Shown one piece after another: positions 20,104 through 28,881 of a stretch of 64,000 nt of DNA. This DNA is from Zymomonas mobilis subsp. pomaceae ATCC 29192 (GTDB lineage: Bacteria; Pseudomonadota; Alphaproteobacteria; Sphingomonadales; Sphingomonadaceae): the NCBI RefSeq assembly GCF_000218875.1, contig NC_015709.1:1844501-1908500 (forward strand). The letters run 5' to 3'. Numbering within the stretch: the stretch's first letter is position 1; each line of letters begins with the position of its first letter. The notes beneath the pieces were generated by a model. It saw only the letters and a list, made by a program, of their open reading frames with translations, was not told the origin of the DNA and did not search any database. A program made the translations under genes and the position numbers.

Positions 20104-22761
20104 TCAACCGCTGTTACGAAGGGCCGTCGCAATCGCATTCAAGGTCAATTGAATAGATTCGATAATATGCGGGTTTTGATCCCCACCACGACGTTTTTTC
20201 AGTAACTCAACCTGTAAATAATTGAGCGGTTCCAGATAAGGGCGACGCATTTGGATAGAGTTATCCAAGGCAGGATGGCGTTCCAAGAGCCAGTTCTGAT
20301 CCGTCACTTTTAACAGACCTTCACAGCTCTTATTCCACCCATCACGGATAGAATCATAAATCTGCTCGCCGCGAATCTGATCTTCCACCAAAGGCAGATA
20401 ATGCTTGGCAATAGTGAGATCTGAACGCGCTAAAACCTGTTCCATATTGGCAATAGTCGTCCGGAAGAATGGCCATGTTTTTGCCATTTCCTTGATCAGA
20501 TCTTGATCTTCAAAATCATATAAGGCTTGGCCGAAACCATACCATCCGGGCAGCATTACCCGCACCTGAGACCAGCTAAAGACCCAAGGAATGGCGCGCA
20601 GATCTTCAATCCGATCTGATTTTTTACGGCTAGGTGGTCGTGACCCAATTTTTAAAAGTGCAATCTCGGGAAGCGGTGTGAATTCACTAAAGAATTTACG
20701 GAAACCCTCGGTCTCATAAACAAGCTGACGATAGCTACGGAAAGCCGAATCTGAAAGTGCATCCAAGGCTTTTTTATAGCGGCTGAAAATAGGTTCAACA
20801 ATCGTCGGTGTTTTTAAGGATGTGATTAAGGTCGCCGCAACGGCCTCATCCAAATGAGCAATAGCACTATCGTGGGTGCCGTATTTGGCTGCAACGACTT
20901 CCCCTTGCTCGGTATAACGGATACGACCTTTAACAGCGCCCGCAGGTTGAGCCAAAATCGCGTTAAAATTAGATCCGCCACCGCGTCCGACCGAACCACC
21001 GCGTCCATGGAAAAACTGGATTGGGACACCCGCTTTTTCAAAAATCGGCACCAAGGAAAGACAGGCTTTATATAAGCCCCAAACCGAAGTAAGATAGCCG
21101 CCATCCTTATTCGAATCCGAATAACCGACCATGACTTCCTGAACCTGATGTTCTTTAGCGATAGCTTGCGCTTCTGGAAGTTTAAACCACGCCTCCATAA
21201 CTTCGGGTGCATGTTCAAGATCGGCTACGGTTTCAAATAAAGGCGCTGCTTCGATGGCGGCTTTCGGTTCTGCGCCACCCTTATAAAGACCGGCTTCTTT
21301 TAATAGAATATAGACTTCCAAAATATCCGAAATGCTTTCGCCATTGGAAATCAGATAAGTAGTAATACATTCTGGCCCGAACATTTCATGGGCACGGGCA
21401 GCGGCCTGAATAATATCTAATTCAGAACGCGTTTCCTCGGAATATTCCGCCCGTGGAACATACAAGGTTCTTGGCTGGGACAATTCACGGCGCAATAATT
21501 GGACGCGCTGATCTTCTGGTAAATCGAGATAATTTTCTTCTACGGCAGCGATACGCAGTAATTCATTCACAACCCGCTCATGGACTTGTGAATTTTGGCG
21601 TAAATCCAAAGTTGCCAGATGAAAACCAAACGTCTCAACGGAACGAATCAACGCTTGGAAACTGCCTTTGGCGAGCGAGCCTAAACCGTTTGCTAAAGTT
21701 TTAAGATCAGCAATCAATTCATGCGGGCGTTTATACGGGGCGGCCTCACGAAGGGGGGGACGCGAAGGGTTCCGACCGGCAATTAAGCGATAGGTAGCCG
21801 CAACGCGATCGTAAATGCCATTCAAAGCACGCCGATAAGGTTCATCGGCACGGATAGCGGCTTCATCATGACTTTTATCAGCAAGGCGTAAAATATCATC
21901 AGATACGGTAACCATATCGGTTGATATTGAAAGATTAGCAATCAGCTTGTCCAACCGATGCATATAATCGGCTAGCACTGTTTCCGAACTACGCCGTAAG
22001 GAAAGCATGATCGTATCGGCATTCACATTAGGGTTGCCGTCACGGTCCCCCCCGATCCAGTTGCCGGGTTTGATGAAACTAGGTATCGGTGCGCCCAGCA
22101 GTTCTTCCCATTCGGCATAAAGCTGCGGTAAAACGGGCAAGAATGTATCGCGCAGGAAGGAAAGGGCGGTTTCAATTTCATCAGCAACCGTCAGCTTTTG
22201 CAGCATCAACGGACGGGTTTGCCATAAGATAGTAATTTGATGAATTAGGGCCTCTTCAATCGGAAGCCCATCTTCTGTTTTTGTCTGGCCAGCATCTTTT
22301 AACCGCATCAAAGTCGCAATGCGATTATAGTGATCAATCATGCTTTTCCGGCGAACTTCCGTCGGATGCGCCGTTAGAACAGGAACAATGCAGGCTTTTT
22401 CGATTAAATCGAGAATAGTCTGCTCGCTGACACCGTCTGCCTTTATATCTTTTAAGGCGCTTGCCATGTTGGCGTCGGGATCAAGAATATCCCCCTGACG
22501 ATCATCGGCCAGATTGGCCAGCATTGAAAACAGCAAAAAGGCATGGGCAAAAGAGAACATGTCATTAAGATCAAGTGCCGCTAAGCGGTCGCTTAATTCA
22601 TTGCTGTCAACAATCCCGCGATGACGTCTAATAGCGGCAGTGCGGATCTGTTCGATCTGATTGAACAAAGACTCTCCGCCTTGCTCTTTGATAACCTGAC
22701 CGAGCAGGTTACCGAAAAAGCGGAGGTCTGGATTTTGATTGATTGTGCGCGGCTTGGTCAT
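20104..22761 (-). CDS. ppc: Phosphoenolpyruvate carboxylase
   Basis: 885-residue cytosolic enzyme forming oxaloacetate from PEP and bicarbonate. Signature VLTAHPTEVRRKSMIDHY carries the catalytic His (about residue 135), YSDSNKDGGYLTS and FHGRGGSVGRGGG hold the catalytic Lys and Arg loops, and the C-terminus ends in the conserved NSG. In an organism with an incomplete TCA cycle this would be the main anaplerotic route to aspartate-family and glutamate precursors (inference). Single-gene unit on the minus strand. Confidence 0.97.
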   Translation of the reverse strand: MTKPRTINQNPDLRFFGNLLGQVIKEQGGESLFNQIEQIRTAAIRRHRGIVDSNELSDRLAALDLNDMFSFAHAFLLFSMLANLADDRQGDILDPDANMASALKDIKADGVSEQTILDLIEKACIVPVLTAHPTEVRRKSMIDHYNRIATLMRLKDAGQTKTEDGLPIEEALIHQITILWQTRPLMLQKLTVADEIETALSFLRDTFLPVLPQLYAEWEELLGAPIPSFIKPGNWIGGDRDGNPNVNADTIMLSLRRSSETVLADYMHRLDKLIANLSISTDMVTVSDDILRLADKSHDEAAIRADEPYRRALNGIYDRVAATYRLIAGRNPSRPPLREAAPYKRPHELIADLKTLANGLGSLAKGSFQALIRSVETFGFHLATLDLRQNSQVHERVVNELLRIAAVEENYLDLPEDQRVQLLRRELSQPRTLYVPRAEYSEETRSELDIIQAAARAHEMFGPECITTYLISNGESISDILEVYILLKEAGLYKGGAEPKAAIEAAPLFETVADLEHAPEVMEAWFKLPEAQAIAKEHQVQEVMVGYSDSNKDGGYLTSVWGLYKACLSLVPIFEKAGVPIQFFHGRGGSVGRGGGSNFNAILAQPAGAVKGRIRYTEQGEVVAAKYGTHDSAIAHLDEAVAATLITSLKTPTIVEPIFSRYKKALDALSDSAFRSYRQLVYETEGFRKFFSEFTPLPEIALLKIGSRPPSRKKSDRIEDLRAIPWVFSWSQVRVMLPGWYGFGQALYDFEDQDLIKEMAKTWPFFRTTIANMEQVLARSDLTIAKHYLPLVEDQIRGEQIYDSIRDGWNKSCEGLLKVTDQNWLLERHPALDNSIQMRRPYLEPLNYLQVELLKKRRGGDQNPHIIESIQLTLNAIATALRNSG

Positions 22762-22973
22762 AGGGCATTCATTTGCCTAGCTTACCGTCCCTAGACAACC
22801 CATCTTGTGGTCAAAAGGCAGAAAATATTGCCTAGTCTTTTCGATTATAATTATATTAAATTATTTTTAGAATGAATTTTTTTGCGGTTAGCTTTGTTTT
22901 GAATAACAATTTTCCATTTTTTTGTTATAAAATAATGCAAAATTGCATTTTTACTGTGCGATTTTTTACGCTT

Positions 22974-23552
22974 TTACGACTCAAGTTCACTATCCCAGTA
23001 AAGCCAATCCCGCCAACTTTCATGAAGATAATGGGGTGGGAAGCTTCGGCCATTTTCATGCAATTGCCAATTTGTAGGTTGATGCGGGATAATATTTAAA
23101 AAAAGATCAGCTTGCTCTGGGGTGCGGCCACCTTTTTTTAGGTTACATGGACTACAGGCCGCGACGACATTATCCCAAGTTGTCCGACCACCTTGGGCAC
23201 GGGGAATGACATGGTCAAAGGTCAAATCATGGGAACTGCCGCAATATTGACACCGAAAATGATCCCGTAGAAATAAATTAAAGCGGGTAAAGGGTGGGAA
23301 TTGAGAACGCCGTACATAGCGTTTTAGAGCAATAACCGAAGGAAGACGCATTTTAAAATGGGCACTAGAAATTTCCCGTTGATACACTTCAACAATATCA
23401 ACACGCTCTAAAAATACAGCCTTAACCGCTTCTTGCCATGACCAGATGCTGAGAGGAAAATAACTCAAAGGACTATAATCCGCATTAAGCACTAGTGCGG
23501 GACATCGATCAGGAGGGGTATAAGCAATAGGGCTTAAATCTGGATGATACAT
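22974..23552 (-). CDS. HNH endonuclease-family protein
   Basis: About 192 residues from the ATG at 23552 (MYHPDLSP), with AAGGA upstream; a TTG at 23582 is an alternative. The C-terminal half has an HNH nuclease fold: CQYCGSSHDLTFDHVIPRAQGG, then TWDNVVAACSPCNLKKGG, where two CxxC pairs bind zinc. The N-terminal part (LVLNADYSPLSYFPLSIWSWQEAVK) is the conserved region of a widespread chromosomal HNH family of unknown role. No toxin, phage or restriction partner is adjacent, so it is probably a housekeeping member. It is divergent from the adenosyltransferase gene. Confidence 0.88.
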   Translation of the reverse strand: MYHPDLSPIAYTPPDRCPALVLNADYSPLSYFPLSIWSWQEAVKAVFLERVDIVEVYQREISSAHFKMRLPSVIALKRYVRRSQFPPFTRFNLFLRDHFRCQYCGSSHDLTFDHVIPRAQGGRTTWDNVVAACSPCNLKKGGRTPEQADLFLNIIPHQPTNWQLHENGRSFPPHYLHESWRDWLYWDSELES

Positions 23553-23682
23553 CAGGAGAAATCCTTGCGCTCTGGTTGACAAGTCAATTGAGAGACCGAA
23601 AATCCTACTGTTATACTAGTGTTATAAAAGCCTATAATACGCCTGTGTTTTGCCGCCTTTCGAGCTAGAAATAATAGAGTAT

Positions 23683-23775
23683 AGCCTTGGGTCAGCTAAT
23701 ATCAGTATTACCTGAGCGGACAGGCAAGGCTACAAGAAACCCATTAAGCTTTTCGCTTTAAAAAAGCTTGGGGTT
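23683..23775 (+). promoter_or_regulatory. Structured leader before the cobalamin adenosyltransferase gene
   Basis: Outer arms AGCCTTG (23683-23689) and CAAGGCT (23725-23731) enclose an inner hairpin (TCAGCTAATA/TATTACCTGA, one mismatch). A second imperfect hairpin with AAGCTTTT/AAAAAGCTT occupies 23738-23775. The flanking genes are divergent, so these are not terminators of an upstream gene. The B12-riboswitch core was not recognised. Confidence 0.4.
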
Positions 23776-23810
23776 AATGAGAATATAGCCATTTTTAGTG
23801 AAAAAGCGAC

Positions 23811-24392
23811 ATGGTCAAATTAAATCAGATATATACGCGAAGCGGAGACGGCGGGAAAACCGGATTAGTTGATGGTTCCCGTGTTTCTAAAAGTCATCTT
23901 CTTATTACAGCGATTGGCGAAATTGATGAGACCAATGCTGCCATTGGTGTAGCACAAGCACGGCTGAGCGAAGAAAAAATTAGTCTTCAACTCGCCGTTA
24001 TTCAGAATGATCTTTTTGATTTGGGTGCTGATTTGGCGACGCCTTTTTCCGCTGAGCAAAACGATTCTCCCCCTTTAAGAATTGTTCCAGCCCAAGTCAC
24101 ACGTCTGGAACAAGAAATAGATCAAATGAATATCAGGCTTTCGCCCCTTAAAAGTTTTATCCTTCCAGCGGGCAAATATGGAATTGCAGAACTTCATTTA
24201 GCCCGCACTATAGCGCGCCGTGCCGAACGCACTATGGTGCGCCTGAGAGAGGCCAATATTAATCTTAACCCTCATGGTCTTCATTATATCAATCGCTTGT
24301 CAGATTATCTCTTTGTGACAGCCCGTCGGGTCGCTACGCATCATGGCGGGGATATATTATGGCAACCGGGGGGTATAACCCGACCAGATTAA
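23811..24392 (+). CDS. PduO-type ATP:cob(I)alamin adenosyltransferase
   Basis: 193 residues. The N-terminal ATP-binding motif YTRSGDGGKTGLVDGSRVSK and the C-terminal RTIARRAERTMVRLREAN with YINRLSDYLFVTARRVA are diagnostic of the PduO family, a trimeric helical-bundle enzyme that makes adenosylcobalamin. No B12 synthesis or B12-dependent mutase genes are nearby, so it probably works on salvaged corrinoid. Follows a hairpin-rich leader and precedes argB by 151 bp. Confidence 0.93.
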   Translation: MVKLNQIYTRSGDGGKTGLVDGSRVSKSHLLITAIGEIDETNAAIGVAQARLSEEKISLQLAVIQNDLFDLGADLATPFSAEQNDSPPLRIVPAQVTRLEQEIDQMNIRLSPLKSFILPAGKYGIAELHLARTIARRAERTMVRLREANINLNPHGLHYINRLSDYLFVTARRVATHHGGDILWQPGGITRPD

Positions 24393-24543
24393 ACGCGTTG
24401 ACCTTTTAATTTTTAGGCCTCTAACCTGTAGAGAAACGACTTAAGACGCATGGTTTTTATATTTTTTCCTTGTAGGTAGGTATTTTTTCCGCAAAAGCGA
24501 AAAGCATTTCTCTAAGACCTTAGTTTTTTTCCGGAGCTTACGC

Positions 24544-25443
24544 ATGTCCGCCATTTACGCCCCTGATAGTCCGCTGCTTAACAAGGCGGAGACACTTGCA
24601 GAAGCTTTGCCTTATATCCAGCGTTATGCGGGTGAAATTTTTGTGGTCAAATATGGTGGCCATGCAATGGGTAATCCGGCTGCTGCCAGAGATTTTGCAG
24701 AAGACGTTGTTTTATTAAAAGCAATTGGTATCCATCCGGTGGTTGTTCATGGTGGTGGCCCCCAGATCGGAAAAATGCTGAAAGATTTGGGTGTAGAGAG
24801 CCGTTTTATCGACGGGCTGCGGGTTACCGATACTGAAACCGCAAAAGTAGCGGAAATGGTATTATCGGGTGCAATCAACAAAGAAATTGTTTCATGGATA
24901 GGGCATGCCGGAGGACGGGCTGTTGGCATTTCCGGTAAGGATGCCAAGCTAGTCGAGGTTGAGAAGGTCAAAAAAACGAGTTCGGCCAATCCAGAAGAAA
25001 ATATCGATTTGGGTTTTGTCGGACGACCTGTTTCGATTGATCGTCGCCTTATTGATACCATTACACAAGCGGGTATGATTCCAGTCGTGGCACCGATTGG
25101 CGTTGGGGCGGATGGGGAAACTTATAATATTAATGCTGATACTATGGCGGGAGCCTTGGCTGCTGGTCTTAAGGCTGCACGGCTGTTTCTGTTGACTGAT
25201 GTCGCGGGTGTCTTGAATGCTGATAAAGCGCTGATGAGAACATTAACGCCTTCCCAGATCGAGACGTTGAAAGAAGAAAATGTTATTTCAGGGGGCATGA
25301 TTCCCAAGCTGGAAACCTGTATCGAAGCCGTCAAGAGTGGGGTCGATGCCGCTGTTATCCTTGATGGGCGCGTGCCCCATGCTATTTTAATTGAACTTTT
25401 TACAGACCATGGGGCGGGTACTTTAGTTAAATTAGATCAATAG
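24544..25443 (+). CDS. argB: Acetylglutamate kinase
   Basis: Second step of arginine synthesis: phosphorylates N-acetylglutamate. 299 residues. Shows [10 protein letters not shown] (nucleotide binding), [14 protein letters not shown], and [17 protein letters not shown] with LTDVAGVL. The length and N-terminal extension suit the arginine-inhibited hexameric type, an inference. Start ATG behind CCGGAG. The next gene starts 20 bases downstream. Confidence 0.97.
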   Translation: MSAIYAPDSPLLNKAETLAEALPYIQRYAGEIFVVKYGGHAMGNPAAARDFAEDVVLLKAIGIHPVVVHGGGPQIGKMLKDLGVESRFIDGLRVTDTETAKVAEMVLSGAINKEIVSWIGHAGGRAVGISGKDAKLVEVEKVKKTSSANPEENIDLGFVGRPVSIDRRLIDTITQAGMIPVVAPIGVGADGETYNINADTMAGALAAGLKAARLFLLTDVAGVLNADKALMRTLTPSQIETLKEENVISGGMIPKLETCIEAVKSGVDAAVILDGRVPHAILIELFTDHGAGTLVKLDQ

Positions 25444-25462
25444 AGAGAATTGGTTCAATAAA

Positions 25463-26041
25463 ATGTTGCGTCGAACCTATAACTGGACGCTCAGGCGTGC
25501 CTCTGATCGCCATGCATTTTTATGGCTAGCACTTTTATCTTTTTCCGAGGCCTCTTTTTTTCCGATTCCAACGGAGGCTATGCTGGTGCCGATGGTTATT
25601 GCCCGCCGCGATCAAGCTTGGCGTATGGCTGGCCTTGCGACATTGGCTTCTATAATCGGTGCCTTGTTCGGTTATGCTATTGGGTATTATCTTTATGATA
25701 GTATCGGCGGCTGGCTTATTAATATCTATGGATTAGAAGGAAAAGCGCGCAGTTTTCAGGATTGGTATGCCCGTTATGGGGCTATTGTTATTCTTGTAAA
25801 AGGTTTGACCCCGATACCTTTTAAGCTGGTAACTATTGCCAGCGGTTTTGCACGTTACAGTATTCCTAGCTTTTTAGCGGCTGCTACGATCAGTCGGGGC
25901 TTGCGATTTTTTATCGTGGCCGGTTTGCTCCGGCGCTATGGCCCGCCTATCGCGCAGTTTATCGAGAAGCGGCTCACACTCGTTGCTTCTACGTGCTTAT
26001 TACTCGTGCTAGGCGGTTTCGCGATGGTTAAATTTCTGTGA
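25463..26041 (+). CDS. YqaA/DedA-like membrane protein
   Basis: 192-residue inner-membrane protein of the DedA/VTT superfamily, YqaA branch. Key features are FSEASFFPIPTEAMLVPMVIARR near the N-terminus (re-entrant segment with Glu and Pro), a Gly-rich helix GALFGYAIGYYLYDSIGGW, and KGLTPIPFKLVTIASGFARYSIPSFL. Members act in membrane homeostasis, possibly lipid scrambling; the exact role is unknown. Probably co-transcribed with argB. Its last 24 bases lie in the first copy of a 393-bp tandem duplication, so a fragment of its 3' end recurs at 26411-26434. Confidence 0.85.
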   Translation: MLRRTYNWTLRRASDRHAFLWLALLSFSEASFFPIPTEAMLVPMVIARRDQAWRMAGLATLASIIGALFGYAIGYYLYDSIGGWLINIYGLEGKARSFQDWYARYGAIVILVKGLTPIPFKLVTIASGFARYSIPSFLAAATISRGLRFFIVAGLLRRYGPPIAQFIEKRLTLVASTCLLLVLGGFAMVKFL

Positions 26042-26410
26042 AGAAAAATCAACGAAATGATAGATATGTACACTCAATACGGAAGGTGAGGATTGAGGGG
26101 TTATTTATTTTTATGACTGCTTTCCAAAGCTAAGTTAGAAAGAGCTTATTTGACCTAAAAAGCGGTCTCTCAGAGTGCTCTCTGACATCCCGTGATCTGT
26201 TTCAAGACATCGAAATCAAGACACAAATATAAGAGATGAAGAGATTAAAAGCCCAAAATTTTTAAGGCAGTATCTGACCTTATGGGATCAATACTGCCTT
26301 AAAAATTATATAATCTTCAGACGTTCTTTTTTAGGAAAAAGAGCTGAGATTAGCGGTGAACCTAGGGGAAACGGAAACCAAAGCCGAGCGTAGCACGCGC
26401 ACGGGACGTA
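26018..26410. repeat. 393-bp tandem duplication, copy 1
   Basis: Copy 1 contains the last 24 bases of the YqaA-like gene, the following spacer with a 17-bp-stem terminator (26257-26307), and at 26362-26410 a 49-base fragment of the 3' end of the outer-membrane gene that lies further right. It abuts copy 2 directly. The only difference I found from copy 2 is G at 26383 versus A at 26776. Confidence 0.95.
26257..26307. terminator. Bidirectional terminator, copy 1
   Basis: Perfect 17-bp stem (26257-26273 and 26291-26307) with a 17-base loop, flanked by T/A-rich ends on both strands. It ends the YqaA-like transcript. Confidence 0.85.
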
Positions 26411-26803
26411 TTCGCGATGGTTAAATTTCTGTGAAGAAAAATCAACGAAATGATAGATATGTACACTCAATACGGAAGGTGAGGATTGAGGGGTTATTTA
26501 TTTTTATGACTGCTTTCCAAAGCTAAGTTAGAAAGAGCTTATTTGACCTAAAAAGCGGTCTCTCAGAGTGCTCTCTGACATCCCGTGATCTGTTTCAAGA
26601 CATCGAAATCAAGACACAAATATAAGAGATGAAGAGATTAAAAGCCCAAAATTTTTAAGGCAGTATCTGACCTTATGGGATCAATACTGCCTTAAAAATT
26701 ATATAATCTTCAGACGTTCTTTTTTAGGAAAAAGAGCTGAGATTAGCGGTGAACCTAGGGGAAACGGAAACCAAAACCGAGCGTAGCACGCGCACGGGAC
26801 GTA
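26411..26803. repeat. 393-bp tandem duplication, copy 2
   Basis: Same 393 bases shifted by exactly 393. It opens with a 24-base orphan of the YqaA-like gene 3' end (26411-26434), repeats the spacer and terminator (26650-26700), and ends with the functional 3' end of the outer-membrane gene (26755-26803). The junction shows only one base of shared sequence (T), pointing to an illegitimate duplication. Confidence 0.95.
26650..26700. terminator. Bidirectional terminator, copy 2
   Basis: Exact duplicate of the hairpin at 26257-26307. It is the nearest terminator for the minus-strand outer-membrane gene ending at 26755. Confidence 0.85.
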
Positions 26804-27582
26804 TGGTTACCGAACTGAGTCCAACGATATTGAGCATTCATGAAGAAATTCTGCGTGATAGAATATTCAATACCACCACCAACAGAATAACCATTGCTCC
26901 AGCCAACATATTTACCCGTCGCAACCCCTGCGCTGTTCAGGTAAAGATTACGCTGTTTGCCAGACGCATAACCACCCGCCATGTAGAACAACAAGTCTTT
27001 GGTAGCGAGGAAACCCATACGCAGGGTCGCATCCCATTCTTCAAAGGCTTTGCGTGCAGAATAGCCACCACCAGCTGTGGTGCCGATGTTGTTACCTTGG
27101 CTACCGACATTCATATTGCTGCCGGCGTTGTTTTCCCACATCTTACTGGGATTCCAGTAGTTGCCTTCAACACCGAAAACGAAGAAGTTATCAACGACAG
27201 CATCGACACCCAGGGTACCACCGTAACCCATGTTGTTGCGGCCACTAACGTGGTTAGAGCTAGAACGGGTCCAACCAATATCGCCTTCAACGCGTAGACC
27301 GCGGAATTTGATGCCGCTGTGATTAGCGACTTCATTTGGGTTAGGGGCTAAAGGAATAGGTTGATAGTTTACCGGCTGTGCCGTCGTCGTATCCTGAGCT
27401 ACGACAGGCGCATCCTGGGTAGCACTGCTATCAGGATAAGCCGGCTGCGGGACAGCGGGGGTTCCATAATAAGGGGTCGTAGACTGTGGGTCAGCATTAT
27501 CCGGTGCGACGGTATCCTGTGCCCAGGCTTGTGATGCAACCGCTGCTGTCAAGGCTGTTGCTGCAAGATAAAGCTTACGCAT
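26755..27582 (-). CDS. Outer-membrane beta-barrel protein A of a paralogous pair
   Basis: 275 residues with a signal peptide (MRKLYLAATALTAAVASQAWA), a Pro/Gln/Thr-rich linker (about 22-85) and an eight-strand-type beta-barrel with alternating hydrophobic strands such as FRGLRVEGDIGW and YSITQNFFMNAQYRWTQFG. It resembles the Omp25/OmpW-like porin-family proteins of alphaproteobacteria. The C-terminus GFGFRFP has the aromatic pattern of barrel end strands, but with a terminal Pro. The ATG has GGAG upstream. Its last 49 bases are part of the tandem duplication. The neighbouring gene at 27877 is a shorter paralog with the same barrel but no linker. Confidence 0.85.
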   Translation of the reverse strand: MRKLYLAATALTAAVASQAWAQDTVAPDNADPQSTTPYYGTPAVPQPAYPDSSATQDAPVVAQDTTTAQPVNYQPIPLAPNPNEVANHSGIKFRGLRVEGDIGWTRSSSNHVSGRNNMGYGGTLGVDAVVDNFFVFGVEGNYWNPSKMWENNAGSNMNVGSQGNNIGTTAGGGYSARKAFEEWDATLRMGFLATKDLLFYMAGGYASGKQRNLYLNSAGVATGKYVGWSNGYSVGGGIEYSITQNFFMNAQYRWTQFGNHTSRARATLGFGFRFP

Positions 27583-27876
27583 GCAATATACTCCATTTTA
27601 CATGCGACTTCGGGAATACTTCTCGTCCGTCGTCGCTGTCGGAAAAGTTTTATACAAAGAAAAAAGTGTTAAACAAAGTTGGTTATTCGCCAAACTAGCT
27701 TGTTTATACTCTCCGGTTCTGCTGACATGGACGATTTTACACATAAATCCAATGTTATGCACCGCTTTATCTCATATTGCCCATTACTATGTGGCAATGT
27801 CGCAACAATCATCCAAAGACAAAGCAACATTCAGAGCCCCGATTAAAAATATAACCGGGGCCTTTTTATGAAAAAA

Positions 27877-28491
27877 TTATCTGAAGCGGACACCAAACCC
27901 AAGCAGCGCACGCTGACGAGAGGTATGATTAGAGAACTGAGAGTAACGATATTGGGCATTCATGAAGAACATTTTGCTGAAGGAGTATTCGACACCACCA
28001 CCAACAGAATAACCATCACTCCAGCCAACATTACGATAGCCGCCAACGCCTGAACCGCCAACACCCGTGTAAAGCGTACGTTCTCTGGTCGTGGCAAAAC
28101 CACCAACAGCATATAACAGGATATCAGGCTGTGCCAAGAAGCCCATTCGTACGGAAGCATCCCATTCCTGAAAAGCTTTCGTTGAAACTGAACCACCCGT
28201 ACCGGTAGAAGCGTTGTTATTACCATTATGGTCACCCCACATTTTACTGGGATTCCAATAGGTACCTTCAGCGCCTACCACAAAATATTTACCGATCTGA
28301 CCATCGATGCCAGCGGTACCACCATAGCCCATGTTATTCTGGCCAACACCATTTGCCCGCGCGCGGTCCCATCCGATATCGCCTTCAATACGGAAACCAC
28401 GGAAGGTCGTTGGGGTGTTTATAACCTGAGCCGGGGCCTGCGCCGCAATAGCAACCGTTGCAACGGCGGCCGCAAAAATTATCTTACGCAT
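27877..28491 (-). CDS. Outer-membrane beta-barrel protein B of a paralogous pair
   Basis: 204 residues: signal peptide MRKIIFAAAVATVAIAAQAPA, then a barrel starting FRGFRIEGDIGWDRA and ending in GFGVRFR. It shares with its neighbour at 26755 the stretches NNMGYGGT, GTYWNPSKMWG, FQEWDASVRMGFLA, SDGYSVGGGVEYS and FFMNAQYR, so the two arose by gene duplication. It lacks the Pro/Gln/Thr linker. Both genes have a similar GGAGTA-containing ribosome-binding region and an MRK start. It is upstream in transcription; a 294-bp spacer separates the pair, so each may have its own promoter. Confidence 0.85.
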   Translation of the reverse strand: MRKIIFAAAVATVAIAAQAPAQVINTPTTFRGFRIEGDIGWDRARANGVGQNNMGYGGTAGIDGQIGKYFVVGAEGTYWNPSKMWGDHNGNNNASTGTGGSVSTKAFQEWDASVRMGFLAQPDILLYAVGGFATTRERTLYTGVGGSGVGGYRNVGWSDGYSVGGGVEYSFSKMFFMNAQYRYSQFSNHTSRQRALLGFGVRFR

Positions 28492-28881
28492 AAATTACTC
28501 CACTTCCGAACTCGGCATGGTCTCTATATCATTTTACACATAAGCAAAACGATAAGCTAATATACCCATTCACGAGATATCTATTAACCTATAGTTTCGT
28601 AAATAGCATGTTTAAAACATTATTGCATAATATCGGGATTGTATTGTTTATTTTTAGGTCGAATTAGTAAAATATACTATAAAACGATGATTATGTTGCT
28701 ATCTTGCAACAGATGATGATGAAGAAATTTTCATTTTATTTTATACAAAAAATATAAAATTTTAAAATATAATTTCTTTTAAATGTTAATTTTTAATATA
28801 ATTTAATTCTAAAAATTTAACATTTATAATCAAAGATAAAATAATTATCAATATTGAGATATAAATTAGGGATTATTTCGA
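28492..28881. other. AT-rich divergent spacer
   Basis: 390 bases between the minus-strand outer-membrane gene and kdsB. It becomes extremely AT-rich from about 28720 to 28860. Both promoters should be here. No ORF, RNA gene or clear terminator seen. Confidence 0.6.

Noticed and set aside
23583-23810. Classical cobalamin riboswitch before the adenosyltransferase gene
   Set aside because: I could not find the conserved B12-box core; the hairpins are reported as an unassigned leader instead.
26749-27297. 182-residue plus-strand ORF opposite the first outer-membrane gene
   Set aside because: It is antisense to a gene with signal peptide and barrel pattern; the composition (many Thr, Ile) is that of a shadow frame.
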